Below are positions 25,961 to 39,000 of a stretch of 64,000 nt of DNA, one piece after another. The stretch's first letter is position 1. Every line of letters begins with the position of its first letter. A program made the position numbers and the translations under genes. The notes under the pieces are model-generated. The model was not told the origin of the DNA and searched no databases. It saw only the letters and a program-made list of their open reading frames with translations. The stretch spans positions 11,510,902 to 11,574,901 of the forward strand of contig NC_058516.1 in NCBI RefSeq assembly GCF_020382885.2, given 5' to 3'. Source of the stretch: Scatophagus argus (lineage: Eukaryota; Chordata; Actinopteri; Scatophagidae).

Positions 25961-27084
25961 CTCATTAGATATCTTGGCCACAGATTTGATTATGCTTATT
26001 TAAAGTGTTCTGTGAAAAACCAATATTGGATGACGGATTATTATCAGTTGTATAAAACTCAAATATCCTATCAGTTTATCTTCCGTAGAATTTCCATTTT
26101 GACTTTAGGGTTTACAGCAGTTTTATTTGAATTAGACAAACCTCAGTGTACGGAAGCCCGCTCCTGCCAGGTATTTAAATAGATAGAAAAATGTTTTAGA
26201 ATTGTCACACTACAAAATATATTCTAATTACATTATGATTCACTACCTCATAGCCATGTTTCATAATAACAATTTAACAAAAACAGAGCATCTCATAATT
26301 TTGACAGTGCAAGATGTAACTTACATCTCACAAGATGGCGTCTTAGAAGAAAGGAAAACAAGAAAGATGGTTAATTGCTGCAAACCGCCAACCCAAAATG
26401 TCACATTTGACAACTTGGGACTGAGTCTCGGCAATCAGCGGGCTTTCTCCTGATGTTGATGCCCAGAAATGTCCCGAACCCAGCAAAGTAATGACAATAT
26501 ATAAAAATATAGGGTACATTCTTCGTTCTTATTTTTATTCATCTCTAAATGATTTACCATGAATTTGTTTAAATAAGATTTTCTTTAAGCTAGTGGCACC
26601 TTCAGTCTTTTTTTATCACATCTTTGCACAATTTTACGCAAAAAAAAAAGCTCTTATGTTTTTATTTGCACATTGCAATGTGTCTAACAACATTAACTGT
26701 TACTTTTCCAGACCTCAGAGGAGAGTAAATATTTTCATGAATTACTTGTATTTGTCTACATGTGATTTTTTTATTCTGATTAAATAAAAAAATGTGCTGC
26801 TAAAGGTCTGTGTTTTTGATTCAGTTCTTGTAAAAATATAGATGATTTTTATGTCACCTAAAATCAGTTGTAGGGGTCTTTTGAGGGCTTTCATTTGTTA
26901 CTGTTGTCATTGAAGTGGGATTTCCAGTGGTCCTTGAAGGGGTTCTTTGAGGTCCCCAGCAGGAGGAACATATTCACTGGTGTGTAATCCAACTGCTTTT
27001 CAACCATTAAAGTAGAACGTGAACGTTCCCACCCTAGAAAATGAGTAGTTTCAGTTTTCACCACTATAATCTATCCACTCCACA

Positions 27085-27230
27085 TGGCCAAAAGTATGTG
27101 GACAACCAACTCATCCTTTCATATGCAACAATCAGTTTAAAATCAGGCTGTCCATAAGATGCTGAGCCCGATAGGAGGGATTTGCTCCCATTCAGCCACA
27201 AGGATTATACTTTTGGTCATATAGTATATG
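27085..27230. mobile_element. Small non-autonomous DNA element (MITE-like)
   Basis: One side reads 'atggccaaaagtatgtggac' and the other 'tatacttttggtcatatagt', an imperfect inverted pair about 140 bases apart with no coding frame between. This fits a decayed MITE of a type frequent in fish genomes. Confidence 0.45.
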
Positions 27231-27872
27231 TGTTCATATAGTATATATGTTCAGTGTAGACAGTTTGAGAGTTTTTCCCAATATGTAAGTGAGAGACAAA
27301 ATTTGATCAGCTGTGTGGTTGGGGTCACTGGGACAGGATGTTCAAAAATCCTCATATAAAGTTGGTAGACTGAATGATCAGATTTAATTTGGTCCTCACT
27401 TTGAAGATGTATGGAGTTCAGTCACTAGATGGTGCTATAGCCAAGTGATCATCCTGAACTCTCCCCTACACGAGGCCTGACTGCAGCATAATCATCCTCT
27501 CTAGGCTTTCTGTGTCACTATGACTCACCAGAAGTGGATCAGACACATGGGGCTCTCCACAGAGAGGGGAGGATCATCTATGGCTGAATCAGTGCTTTTC
27601 ATTGTTTCCTAAATTCTCCCACAGGGAAGTAAATTCCCAATGAGCTGGCCTTTCGCATGATCAAAAATATGTTTGGGTTGAAGAAAATCGGAGAAAGATT
27701 AAAAACAACTTCTGAAGAATTACGTAATCTGTATCAGCCCAAGGGTAAATATGCTGTTGCGTAATTGGAGTAAAGGTATTGGCAAATTAATCAGCTGGAA
27801 GCAGAATTTCACCTTTGAGAGTGTTTTTGAAAAGAGAAGCCTGGTTTGAATTTTTCACTTGCACGGACTCAC

Positions 27873-27900
<28 letters not shown>
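27873..27900. repeat. Poly(A) tract
   Basis: About 28 uninterrupted A in the intergenic region. Confidence 0.9.
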
Positions 27901-27906
<6 letters not shown>

Positions 27907-28264
27907 CTTTGTCTCTGTCAGAAATTACGTATCCATCTGCCCTCACTATTAGCTTCTGCACCAAATCCTGTTTTCCTGTCCAGGAAGGCTGCCTTGAAGT
28001 TTTTGCTGGGCCCAACTCAATTGAACACTGATTTACTTCTCAGGATTTCTTGCTTGTTGTTGATTAGGCAGCCATGTTGCTTGAAAACTGTCTTCAGCTG
28101 ACAGCTGCTTTGAATTTTATTTCACTTTACTTGAAGTGACAGTTTTCACCATAATTTATCCTCTGTAGAAAATAGTCCCCAATGATAATCTGTGGATTAT
28201 CCTTAGTAACCAGTACACTGTTTCTGGAAAAGACCCTTAATTACTGTTATCACATGAGCTCTGT

Positions 28265-28790
28265 CAGAGTGACCATTAGGTTCTTGGTCACCTCCCTGAC
28301 TAAGTCCTTCTACCCTGATCACTCAGTTTAGTTGAGCAGCCAGCTCTAGGAAGAGTCCTGGTGGTTCCACGTATGGATTATGGAGGCCACTGTGCTCTTT
28401 GGGACTTTTAATGCAGCAGAAATCTTTCTGTACCCTTCCCAGATCTATGTCTTGACACAATCCTGTCTCAGAGGTCTACAAACATTGACTTTGACTTCAT
28501 GGCTTGGTTTGTGCTCTGACATGCAGTCTACTGTGAGGGCTTATATAGACAGGTGTGTGCCTTTCCAAATCATGCCCAATCAACTGAATTTACCACAGGT
28601 GGACTCAACTCAAGTTGTAGAAACCTCTGAAGGGTGATCAATGGAAACAGGATGCACCTGAGCTCAATTTTGAGTGTCATGACAAAGAGTGTGAATACTT
28701 TTTGTTTTTCATTTTTAATAAATTTGCAAAAACTTCAAGCAAACTTTGTCATTATGAGGTATTTTGAGTAGAATTTTTTGAGGGAAATGA
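28265..28790. repeat. Common teleost interspersed repeat, fragment
   Basis: Contains long blocks I recognise from many fish genomes, such as 'tatatagacaggtgtgtgcc', 'caggatgcacctgagctcaa' and 'aataaatttgcaaaaacttc'. There is no intact frame. The class is uncertain, probably a DNA-transposon relic. Confidence 0.6.
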
Positions 28791-30023
28791 GACTAACACA
28801 ACAAAATGTTGACTAACACAACAAAATAATAATAAAGTTAGATGGATTAGGTATTTTTTTTTATTACCAATCAACATATTCTTGCCACAAGTGGTACATC
28901 TTTCTCAATCTGTTGATACGATAAAAGTAAACAGACTACTCATATGACTAAATATTAATACACAGTGGAAAATGTGGAAAATGGTAAATTGAACATTTGA
29001 TTGGAATACACTTTCAAACAGAAATGTATACAGTATATTTTATAGGGGAGAGAGGTACAACATGACAGACCAGAGGATATTACAGACACAGATGTACTTC
29101 TTTTTATACTAACAGAAAGTAAAATAACACTTTCAACCTGGACACCATGATCAATAACACAACTGCTGCTGCACAGATAAAGGACAGTGGTCTTCTTTGG
29201 GAAGTCTTTTAAAATCCTTTTGGTCAATGAAGCAGACTGTTTGCTTAGGCCTTTGCTGATTGGATGACTTGCAGCGTAAAAGGGCTAACTTGTAAAATAT
29301 AGGCAGAACTGAAAGGTATCGTAAAAAAATATATAAGAGGCAGCATATATCACCAGAGTAACCACCAAACGCTGCTCACAGTCTTGTTCGCTGCCGTTAT
29401 CTTTCTTCAAATTCTGTTCATAATGTTAGTTCATTTTTTTTTAATGTGTTAAGCTAAAAATCCAGGCCATAGACACTGCATTTTTAAATCAAACTAATCA
29501 CAAGTGATCATTACTGAAGCGGGAAGGAAAATATGTGCTTCTTCTTAGCTGGCTTGCATTGTTTTCCCCCCCAAGTTTGAATTTAGTGTCTGAAATGGGA
29601 CACGGCTAGAGTTATGGTGTCTTTATAAGCACAAAGAAAAGGCTAAGCTAAGGCTGTCTGTGGCTAAATGACATACGAAAGTGCATTTGGCACATGAAGA
29701 ACTCTGCAGATGATTTCTTCAAGAAAAATAAAAATGGAGGTAAGAGCACATGGGGCCGAAACAACCAAATGAGCAGTGGCTGAGACAATAGCTCAGTTTA
29801 CACATAGAATTACACATCATATCAACATGACTTCTATCACCAAACATATATGACACAAAATTTGCTGGTAGCATGGGGATTCAAGTTAAAATTGTACATA
29901 TTTAAGTGTGTTGACAATAGTAATTAAGGCAGTGGTTAAATATTAATAATCTCCAGTCACCACCTCTTGGATGATTCGGGAGCATGCGGAGCTATACCCG
30001 TGTGAAGGTCATGGCGAGGTGCG

Positions 30024-33000
30024 TCAGGCCTCCTGGAGGCCCACAAGCTCACAGCTTTTCTTCCACAGCTTGGCTTGCAGCTCGGAGTCATAGGAGATAT
30101 CAGAAGATTGTTTCTTTTCGCCGTTGTAAAGGTAACAGCCCCCCAACCCCTCCATCTCAGAGGCAGCTGCAGCATAGATGGCTATGGATGCTCCCTCTGC
30201 TGGAGTCTGAGAAGAAAGGAACCATCAACAGGGTGTGTTAAAAGGAAAAAAAAAAGTGTTCTAATGAGTTTGGTTCTTCTGAAATTTCTCATTCTGTTGC
30301 AAGTCAGATTCACTTAGAGTTTCCCAAACTGAACTTAGAAATCTCTTGAGCAGATGGAAACTACCTTTTCATGAAAAGAAACATTGTGCTGCATAAAAAT
30401 GCCACTTAATTTTCTGCTGAAAATCGATTTAAACAGATATTTAGTAGTGTTACTGATTGATTCAGGTCCAAATCCTTTAGTGGGAAGTATTAAGTAAGTA
30501 AGTAATTTTCCATTTTGTGTTATAAATATGCATAGTGACTGCCCTCTACAGCTTGAAACCCGGCTATAGGTTAGCCCCTAGTTATGCTGCTATAGGCTTC
30601 TGTGCACATTCATGTCCCATTAATGCATATCACTAACTCAACTTCTTCCCTGAAGTCTTTGTGTTTTCTCGTCAAACACGTTCCCATGGATCGTGGTTGG
30701 ACCTCCTGCTGCGGACCTGCTTGAAACTTACTGCCATTACTACTGTTTAGTCATAATTAATTTTAACTCTCCTACCACTCTGTACAGTTACTTCCATTAT
30801 TAGTGTTACTACTACTGTTGCTATAATCACCATAGTACCTTCTCTACCATAGTACCCCCCCCAACCCAACCGGTCAAGGCAGATGGCCGTCCACAGGGGT
30901 GTGCTCCGAGGTTTCTGCCTTCTAAAAGGCAGTTTTTCCTCGCCACTGTTGCCAAGTGCCTGCTCAAGAGGGAATGTTGGGTTCACTGTATTACAAAATT
31001 TATTTAGAAGTTTGGTCTAGACCTGCTCTAATTGGAAAGTGTCATGAGATAACTTTTGTTGTGAATTAGCGCTATATAAATAAACTGAATTGAAAACGTG
31101 ATATTCTATGACTTTATAACAGCCCCATAAACTGAGATTTGACAGTTGAAATGAATGATCAAGGCCATACTGAGCCCTAGGAATTGCCTGTGTCAGTTCT
31201 TAAAAACGTACCCTGAACAGTATCTTGGCCACTGGTTTCTTCATAGCCTGTGCGAGGCTCCACAGGTTGTTGTACAGTGCTGTGTCCACCATGCCAGGGT
31301 CCACGGCGTTAGCGGTCACTGGGAAGCCGCCGGCAGTCAGCTGCTCCTGCAGGTAGTAGGTGAAGAGGACCAGAGCCAGTTTGCTTTGGGAGTAGGCAGC
31401 ATGGGAACTGTAGCATAGCCTGGAGACGGGGGGGAGGGAGGGGACAAGAGTACGTGGATTAACTTTGAACTCATTTTGTCATTGAAATGAACCCAATGTG
31501 ACATATTGTTTTGTCAGCTTCAAAGACTGAGCTGTGGTGGTTAATTAAAGCTTGGAACATTAAATTAAACATTATAATTGTTGATATCCTGCTTGCATTG
31601 TGAATGAATTTTCAGTTTGGACTTTGCATTTAAAGTAGAGCACTCAGTCTTTGAGACACTTCCTAGAAACCTAAAGGACAACAGTTAAAAGGATTTTCTT
31701 CTTACTTCCTGTTTAGATCATCCATGTCCATAACTCCTGCGTAGTGTGTAGCGGAGGACATGTTGATGATTCTCGAGCAGCAACCCTGTCTTCCTGACCT
31801 CTTCAGAATATCCATAAGCAGGTTGGTAAGCAGGAAATGGCTGAGGTAGTTGAGCTCAAAGTGTAACTCAAAGCCATCCTGTGTGTGTGTCTCAGGAACC
31901 AGCATGGTTCCAGCTACATGAGGGAATGACAGAAGGAAGAGATGTACTTTTAGTGTACAATGCATATTGCAATCACTCAAATTAAATAGGGTTTTGCAAA
32001 TACCTTGAAACTATAACTCTAATCTGGTTTTTCGTGAACTGACAAGGCCCTGCCTACTGCACTGATAGTGCTGCTGGATCCAGAACCCCCTCCATGGCCC
32101 TGCCTGGATCCTGCTGCTCCTGCTCTGCACTGTTCTCTCTATCCTCCCTGTCTCTCCTCTCTCCCTCTCCTTTTTCTCTCTATCTGGCCCTCTCCTGTCT
32201 CTCTCCATCTCCCTGTCTCTCCTCTCCCCCCTCTCCCTCCCAGGCGGTCGCAGCAGAAGGCCGTCTACACTGAGTCTGGTTCTGCTCGAGGTTTCTGCCT
32301 GTTAAAAGGAAGTTTTTCCTCACCACTGTCACCAAATGCTTACTCAGTGTGGGACCTGTTTCTCTCTGATTCTCTTCTTTTTTGTTGTTTTTTTTCTTGT
32401 TGTTGTTTACACACCTGTAAAGTGTCTTGAGATAACTGTGTTATGAATTGGCACTTTAAATAAAATTGAATTGAATCAATTAAAGCAGCCTACCATTGTT
32501 AACCAGAACATGGAGTGGGAGACCTCTGTCTTTGAACTTCTGAACAAACTGTCGCACTGATTTCAGCGAGGTCATGTCCATGAAGAGAAACTCAGCTGTC
32601 AACAGAATAACATCGTCAGCACAGATTCCAGAGAGCTCTGTAAGAGTAATCCTGCGTAGTCATAAACACGAAAAGGATTTGATGAGTTAGTTTGACGAGG
32701 TTTTAAAGATGCACTGAAAGTGGCCTCTGGGATTAAAGCTCTGTATTAGAACATGTTCTCTCTAAAACCTGGAACAGCCCAACTTCTTAGCAACTGCAGG
32801 CATGTTACCCATGAGTCACTTCCCACTGCCTGTGGCTGCACAAGCACCTAATTAAATCACTTCAGCTCCCCTCATTGTGGCATATTCTGCATATACTACA
32901 ATAATTGGGATGCCTCACAAGAGAGGGTTTAAAGTAGGGTCAGGCGACACGTAAAGAAGCACATGAAAAGCCTTCTTAGAATTCAGTAAATTAAAACAAA

Positions 33001-36000
33001 GAGCACTTTGTGCTAATGACTGTCATTACAATGACCATTTTACGCAGCACTCTCGCTTTTGTTCAGGATGAAATTCACTCTATTGCAAGATTTTTTTTCA
33101 GTTTTTCATCACTTTAATCAGGTTAAGAAGAGCTGGCCACATCCACAAGTCCCGTTTAAAGGGGTCGTTGGGTTTCTCTGTATTAAAGAATAATTTGGAA
33201 AGCGTCACAAGAGGACTTTTGTTGTGGTTTGGTGCTATATATATCTATATATACATATATAAATGTATATACAGACACATATATACAAATTGAACTGAAC
33301 TGAATTAAACCTGCTTTTATTAGTGCTGTTCAGTCATTTGCAGTGCAGTTTGTAATAATTCAGTTCATTTCACTAGAGAGTATTGTTTTTCTTTTTAATG
33401 TTTTATTTAGTTTCAGTTGTTTGTATGTTTGGGGTAGTTGTACTCTTCTTAAGTCTTTCCATTTTATAGTTAACTCCATCAGCACATTTACATTGACAGC
33501 TATAAGTTACGTGGACACACGCATACACATTTTAATTTAACAGATAGTGAAGAGCTGAGACACATCTGGGTCCACAATTTACACACTACAATACCGTCTA
33601 GTGCCACGGCTGATTATTTTTATATAAGATGTTAGTTATCCTATGAGGAAACCAATTTGAAGGTTGGTGGTCAATTTTAAAAAATACTGACAGAAAATAT
33701 GAGACTATAAATGACTATAAATAGAGTTTATAGAAGATTTTGTTTTGGCTAAGAGCTTGGGAACAAAGACAGACAGATGGAGATAGACATGTGATTACCT
33801 TTGCCCTCGCTGAATTCCTCTTGAATCCTCCTGACAGCTGCTGTGCCCTCTTCTCTCTCGTTCCCAGCTGGAGATGGAGATCAGAAAGTCTTGGTCTGCA
33901 GCAATCATCCATTTCAACTCAGGTCCTACCTGCTACACGGACTCAAGAGGACTGGCTAACACTCTTCTTAATCATTTTGACGACTGATCAAAGCACTGTT
34001 TGAGCCAAAATGACATAATCGCAAAGCATCTAACTACTGAGGATAGTTCCCTTCGATTAAAGTATAGGATCGTTACCTCAGATATTCCGCACGATGTGCA
34101 CCAAGGCGGACTAAATTATGCGAGAGAGTCAAATCGTAGAATCCACAAATTTAAAAGTACAACCAAAGTGATGCCAATCAGGAATATGTGCGTCTAGAAG
34201 ATAAATATTTAATAGCTCTATGAACAGAGCTTTGATAAAGAGAACAGCAAAATTTGGATTTATGTTTTGAGCTCCTATATTGTTGCAGGAGTCTTTAAAT
34301 TAAATGCTGTGAGGGGGGGAGACATCTTGGTCCAGCAAACTGACGCTGGAACGAGGTATCAACTTGCAGGGGGAGGAGACCATATAACATCCAGGTAAAG
34401 GCATATGATTGACAGTAGCCTACCTATGAAAACATGCATGCCCAGGCTTGCCAGGTGTCTCGCTGCCTCAAAACCCATTCCTCTGGTACCCCCAGTCACA
34501 ATGGCAACCCTTCCATTTTGCTTGGGTAAGACTGTGTAGGAGGAGAGAAGGCACCACATAAGAACACGATGCAATCCTTCGAATTTTTTTGTGTGTAACA
34601 GTTAGGATTACATGTAGTTACAGCACAGTCAGGACTCGTAAAACTTCTTTGGAGCAGTTCATCTGTCCAATTAGATGCTGCTGAGGGTGCATGCTCTAAT
34701 CAAAGGTGGACTCTGACATCTGATTGACAAGGACCAAAACAGAAGGGTAAAGCATGTGGATGTTAGGGCAGGAAGGTTTAATTGGCAAACAATAACATAA
34801 AACTGTTAATAAATTAATCGTGCCCATGTTAATGCTGAGAAATTGCATAACAGTGTATCAGTGTTGCAATAATAAGTTTGGACATCAAACGGGTCAATGT
34901 TCAAAAGAAAATCTTTACTTTCATACTGTTCTTTTACATCTTAATATGTAGTGTTCTGCAGAGAAAGACATCGCCAATAAAAGTAACAACAAAGTTGAGT
35001 CACAGAGCCTGAAAAAAATTATAGCGCAAAAGAAAAAATTCAAAAATTCAGAGCTTATAACATGCTGAGTGACAGTGACAGACATCAACATATACTTTTC
35101 TATAATCACTACAATACTCTTAGCTTTTAAATACAGATTTGTACAGTCAGAAATTATGAATGGTTCTGCTCTTGAAGGACATTTACTGTGCAGATTTAGA
35201 AGAAAAAAATACGACTGCGATGATAAAGCAAAAAATGTAACCACAGCAGTTTAACGATTTCGATATTTTTTAAATTTGCGCAATTAAATAAAGTTAATTA
35301 TTTGGCTTCCAGACTTTTATACACATTCTGCTTTCTCTTTCTTTCTTTCTGTGAATGAGATGATAGGATTGACTTCAATCACATTATTGTGCGTTAAAGT
35401 AGAAAAAAGCCCGACACCATCTCAACACCATCTTTACAGCCATGCTAGCAGTTTAAGGCTTCTTTTTCACAGCTGTGTTAACATTTAACAGTGAATATTT
35501 GCAAACACGCTCACAATGACTATGCTAACGTGCAAAGGTTGGCAGGTAAAATGTTTATCGTGTTCATTTTAATTTTAATTTATATTTTAATTTAGAGAAT
35601 TAGTGTGTTAGTTTTTCTTAAACAGCTGAGGCCATGCTATAAATGTCTGCACCAAAGTGCATGGCTATCCATCCAATAGTTGTTGAGACATTTTATATAG
35701 CAACAAAAAAAAAAGTTAGCCAACTATACTAAAAATTAGGAGATCAAAATCACGTTTTTTGTCCACTGGTGAAGATGGATATCTGTTGAAGAATTAATGG
35801 CAATCCATCCAATACTTGTTGAGATATTTAGTTTGGACCAAGAATCACAATACTAGCATGGTTAAATGAAGTGTTGTGTTGCAGCCATGTCTTCAGGAAC
35901 AACAGCCCAACAGTTGGTTTTTACATTTCTGTTTACAGATTAAACAAACTGGAGTAAACTAGTGGGCCTTGAAGACGCGGCAGGTGTGTTTTTGAACTTT

Positions 36001-39000
36001 AGACAGCCGTTTCTCCTGCTTCCAGGTTAGCTAGCTCGACGTTCATCTCATCTCACTCTCAGAAAGACGGCAAAATACACAATTCGTTCAAAGTGACTTG
36101 GCTAGACAATGGAGGCCAATACTCTTTTCAAAATTCAAAAAAACACATCCATTACATTTTCATACTAGTGACTGATGCCTTGATTATATTTCTTTTAATG
36201 TTTCAGCAAGTCTGGCAGCAGGCCACACAATATGCAAGGAATAAAGTAAATTATTTGACTTTCTTGCAGTTGTAAGCAGTCATCCAAGTGGCTGACAAGA
36301 GTTTTCTTCCCAAACGTTGTCCAAATTATCCTCACAGGGTTCAGGCTCATAGTAGCTTCGTGAGTTCTCATACAAGAATACCTGCTGATCTACTAAAGCT
36401 GGAGCTATACGGTTCCTTTTCCCACAAAGTACAGTACCAGAGGAGCTGAACAGCCTGTGACAAGGTACACTCATGGCAGGAACACACCAGTACCTCTGGA
36501 GCACCTTGGGGAGAGTGGGGAACAAGGGGGCATGACTTGACCACCACAGTAAAGGGTCTTCATTCAGGCCTAGGACTCTTTGTGATTTGTAGTTGCTCAG
36601 TTCCTCTACCACCTGTGCGTGCAGCTCCTCCTGGCTCTGGTCTGCATCAGACTGGCAAAATATCGCCGCCAAAGGGTTTTCTTGGGTTACACTGCTGGTT
36701 GAAGATTCTCTAATAGGTGTCTGCTTTTTGCTAGGTGGCTCATCAGATACCAAAGAGAAATCATCTAGGCACGATCGCTCTGCAATCTGCTTCTCAAGGA
36801 TTGCTTTTGCCTCCTCGATGATGTGATTCTCAACTTTTGAGCGTTCTTGCGCAGACAGGAAAGGCAACTTCTTGTACCGAGGATCCAAGAAGGTAGCAAC
36901 GTTGAGGAATGTTGAAATTTCTTGCGACAGTTGTGTATTCTGTGAATATGTGCCTGATAGGACCTTTGAGATGACCTCTTTGGTCATGCTGATCTCTTTG
37001 AGGTCCCCTTCCTTGACCTTGAGGGTGGTGTTCAACAGCATATGAAGCACAGGCCTAACCATGCTAATAGTTGGGTACCTGCAAGAAGTTATCATGTTTG
37101 CCACAACTTTAAAAGGCTGGAGTATTTCAATCAAGCCCTCTACCAAGGCCCAGTCGGGGCCATCAAAGCTGAAATGATGGCTGCTGGAACTTTCTCTAAG
37201 TGTTGCAGTTACAGCAACCTGCTGTTCTTTCAGTCTTTGTACCATTGCTAAAGTGGCCAACCAAGACCTACCCCTGTCTGTTATGAGTGTACACTGAGCA
37301 AGGCCATGTTGCTTCTGTTTATCTTTCAGCAGATACATTGACGGTTCTCTGAAATGATCAACAAGTTTGCGGCAACATCCCAAAAAGCTGTCGACTCTCG
37401 GGAGCTGGAAGGCTTCATCCATTGCACGATTAATGGTATGTCCAAGGCAAGGCATTTCCACTGACAGTTCCAGGAGCGAGCATGCTTTGACAATGTCCAC
37501 TGAACCATTTGTTGTGGCACCGCTGACTTTATGAGTTATCTCCCATTCAACAAAGGCTTCATACATCGCTCTGGTGATATTCTCAGCTGTGTTGTCCTCT
37601 TGTACTTCAAAAGTTTTAAGGCACTTGTTGATCACTGAGAACCCATTTGTACTGCTGTAATTAACTGAATGCATAGAGAGTGAAATGTACGTTCTATTCT
37701 GTGTTTGGCTCTGCCAAAGATCTGTAGTAACACCACAGTTTACAACCCCAGTGAGCTCATTAAAGACCATGTCACGGGCACGGCAATACATCTGAGGAAG
37801 CATTTTAACCACCAAGTCGCTTTTGCTTGGTGGAGAGTACCCAGGATCAATGGTACTCATTAAGGTCTTGAAAGTAGGCTCTTCAACTACAGATACTGGG
37901 TACAACCCCTCGCAGATAAAGTTGATGACAGCAGCAGTCAGATCATTGTGTCGTCGGTTTTCATAGTCTAAGCTCTGCCTTAAGTTTGTGTCCTGGGATT
38001 GTTGCTGAACATATAGACCTGAAGGCTCAGTCTTTATCCTGGAGAATGCTGTGGCGAATGCCTCACGCATCTGATCTGTGTTGCTCTTCACAAACTCACT
38101 GAATTCTACAGGGTGATTTTTTTCAAGGTGGTAAGACAGATTGGAGGTGTTTCCAGAGTAAGCGATTTGACTCATACATACACGACAGTATATCCGTTTC
38201 CAGTGCAATATGCAACCATCTGCATCTGTGTCAAAGCCAAAGTATTTCCAGACTTTGCTTTTTGCACGGGGGTGTGCGACCAGATTGAGGCCAGAGCATG
38301 AAGGTCCTGAACCTTTACCCTCCATTGGTTCCTTCAGTAAGCAATCCACTTGGATGCGTTCACTTATTGCGCACCTAACAAGAATAGTGAAATGAACATT
38401 TGATGATGTTGACACAAACATTTTAGCTACTTATGAAGCTACACTGAGATGGGATTGTAAAACATTAAAGACTTGTTTACATTCACACAAGAAAGCACAT
38501 TAGTTTGAGAAATCACGTAAAAAGCAGGAAAACAACTCAGCTTTACCTATGCTAGTCTGATCTGATGTCCAAACGACTAATTAACATGAAAATTATCATT
38601 TAGTCGGGAGGATATAAAAATTAGCACCATAACTACAAAGTATTTTTAGATTTGACAGACCTTCTTCTTGCCTCCCTCCTAAATAACAATAATTTAGGAA
38701 ATCCCATTACTTTCTGCTGCACTCATGCCCTCATGCATTACCAACTGCCTGCATTCTTTGTGAGATTACCAGAGTAAACCTATAAGCTTGTCTCGAGACA
38801 CAATCACCTCTTTGTCTTAAAGCGTACTGTATTAGTGACTTCTCACAACACATCACACATTGTTGTTAAACACAGTTCGACTGCAAATGATGACTACGCT
38901 AGGTTTTTATTAATGTTTTAAACTATGTCTTTTTTGGAATCAGGTTTGTTAATATTCCAAACATTAAAACTGGAAAAAATTAATGTTTCAACTAACTGGT

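Larger units (their letters stand above)
24432..30023. other. Intergenic region between the SOWAH gene and dhrsx
   Basis: The two genes converge here. The region holds repeat fragments (25742-25960, 27085-27230, 28265-28790) and a poly(A) run at 27873-27900. The short open frames have no recognisable domains. It also contains the dhrsx 3' UTR, whose end I could not place. Confidence 0.55.

Noticed and set aside
32068..32430. 120-codon plus-strand frame
   Set aside because: Low-complexity CT-rich sequence running into an inverted repeat B copy in a dhrsx intron.
32596..32651. Open extension of dhrsx exon 4 toward an acceptor at about 32651
   Set aside because: The acceptor at 32596 joins in phase with exon 3 (33799-33867) and restores the family sequence; the extension does not resemble DHRSX.
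38326..38421. N-terminal extension of the zbed1 frame by 32 codons
   Set aside because: It crosses a good acceptor (ttgttag/GTGC at 38375), and homology to human ZBED1 starts at the internal Met.
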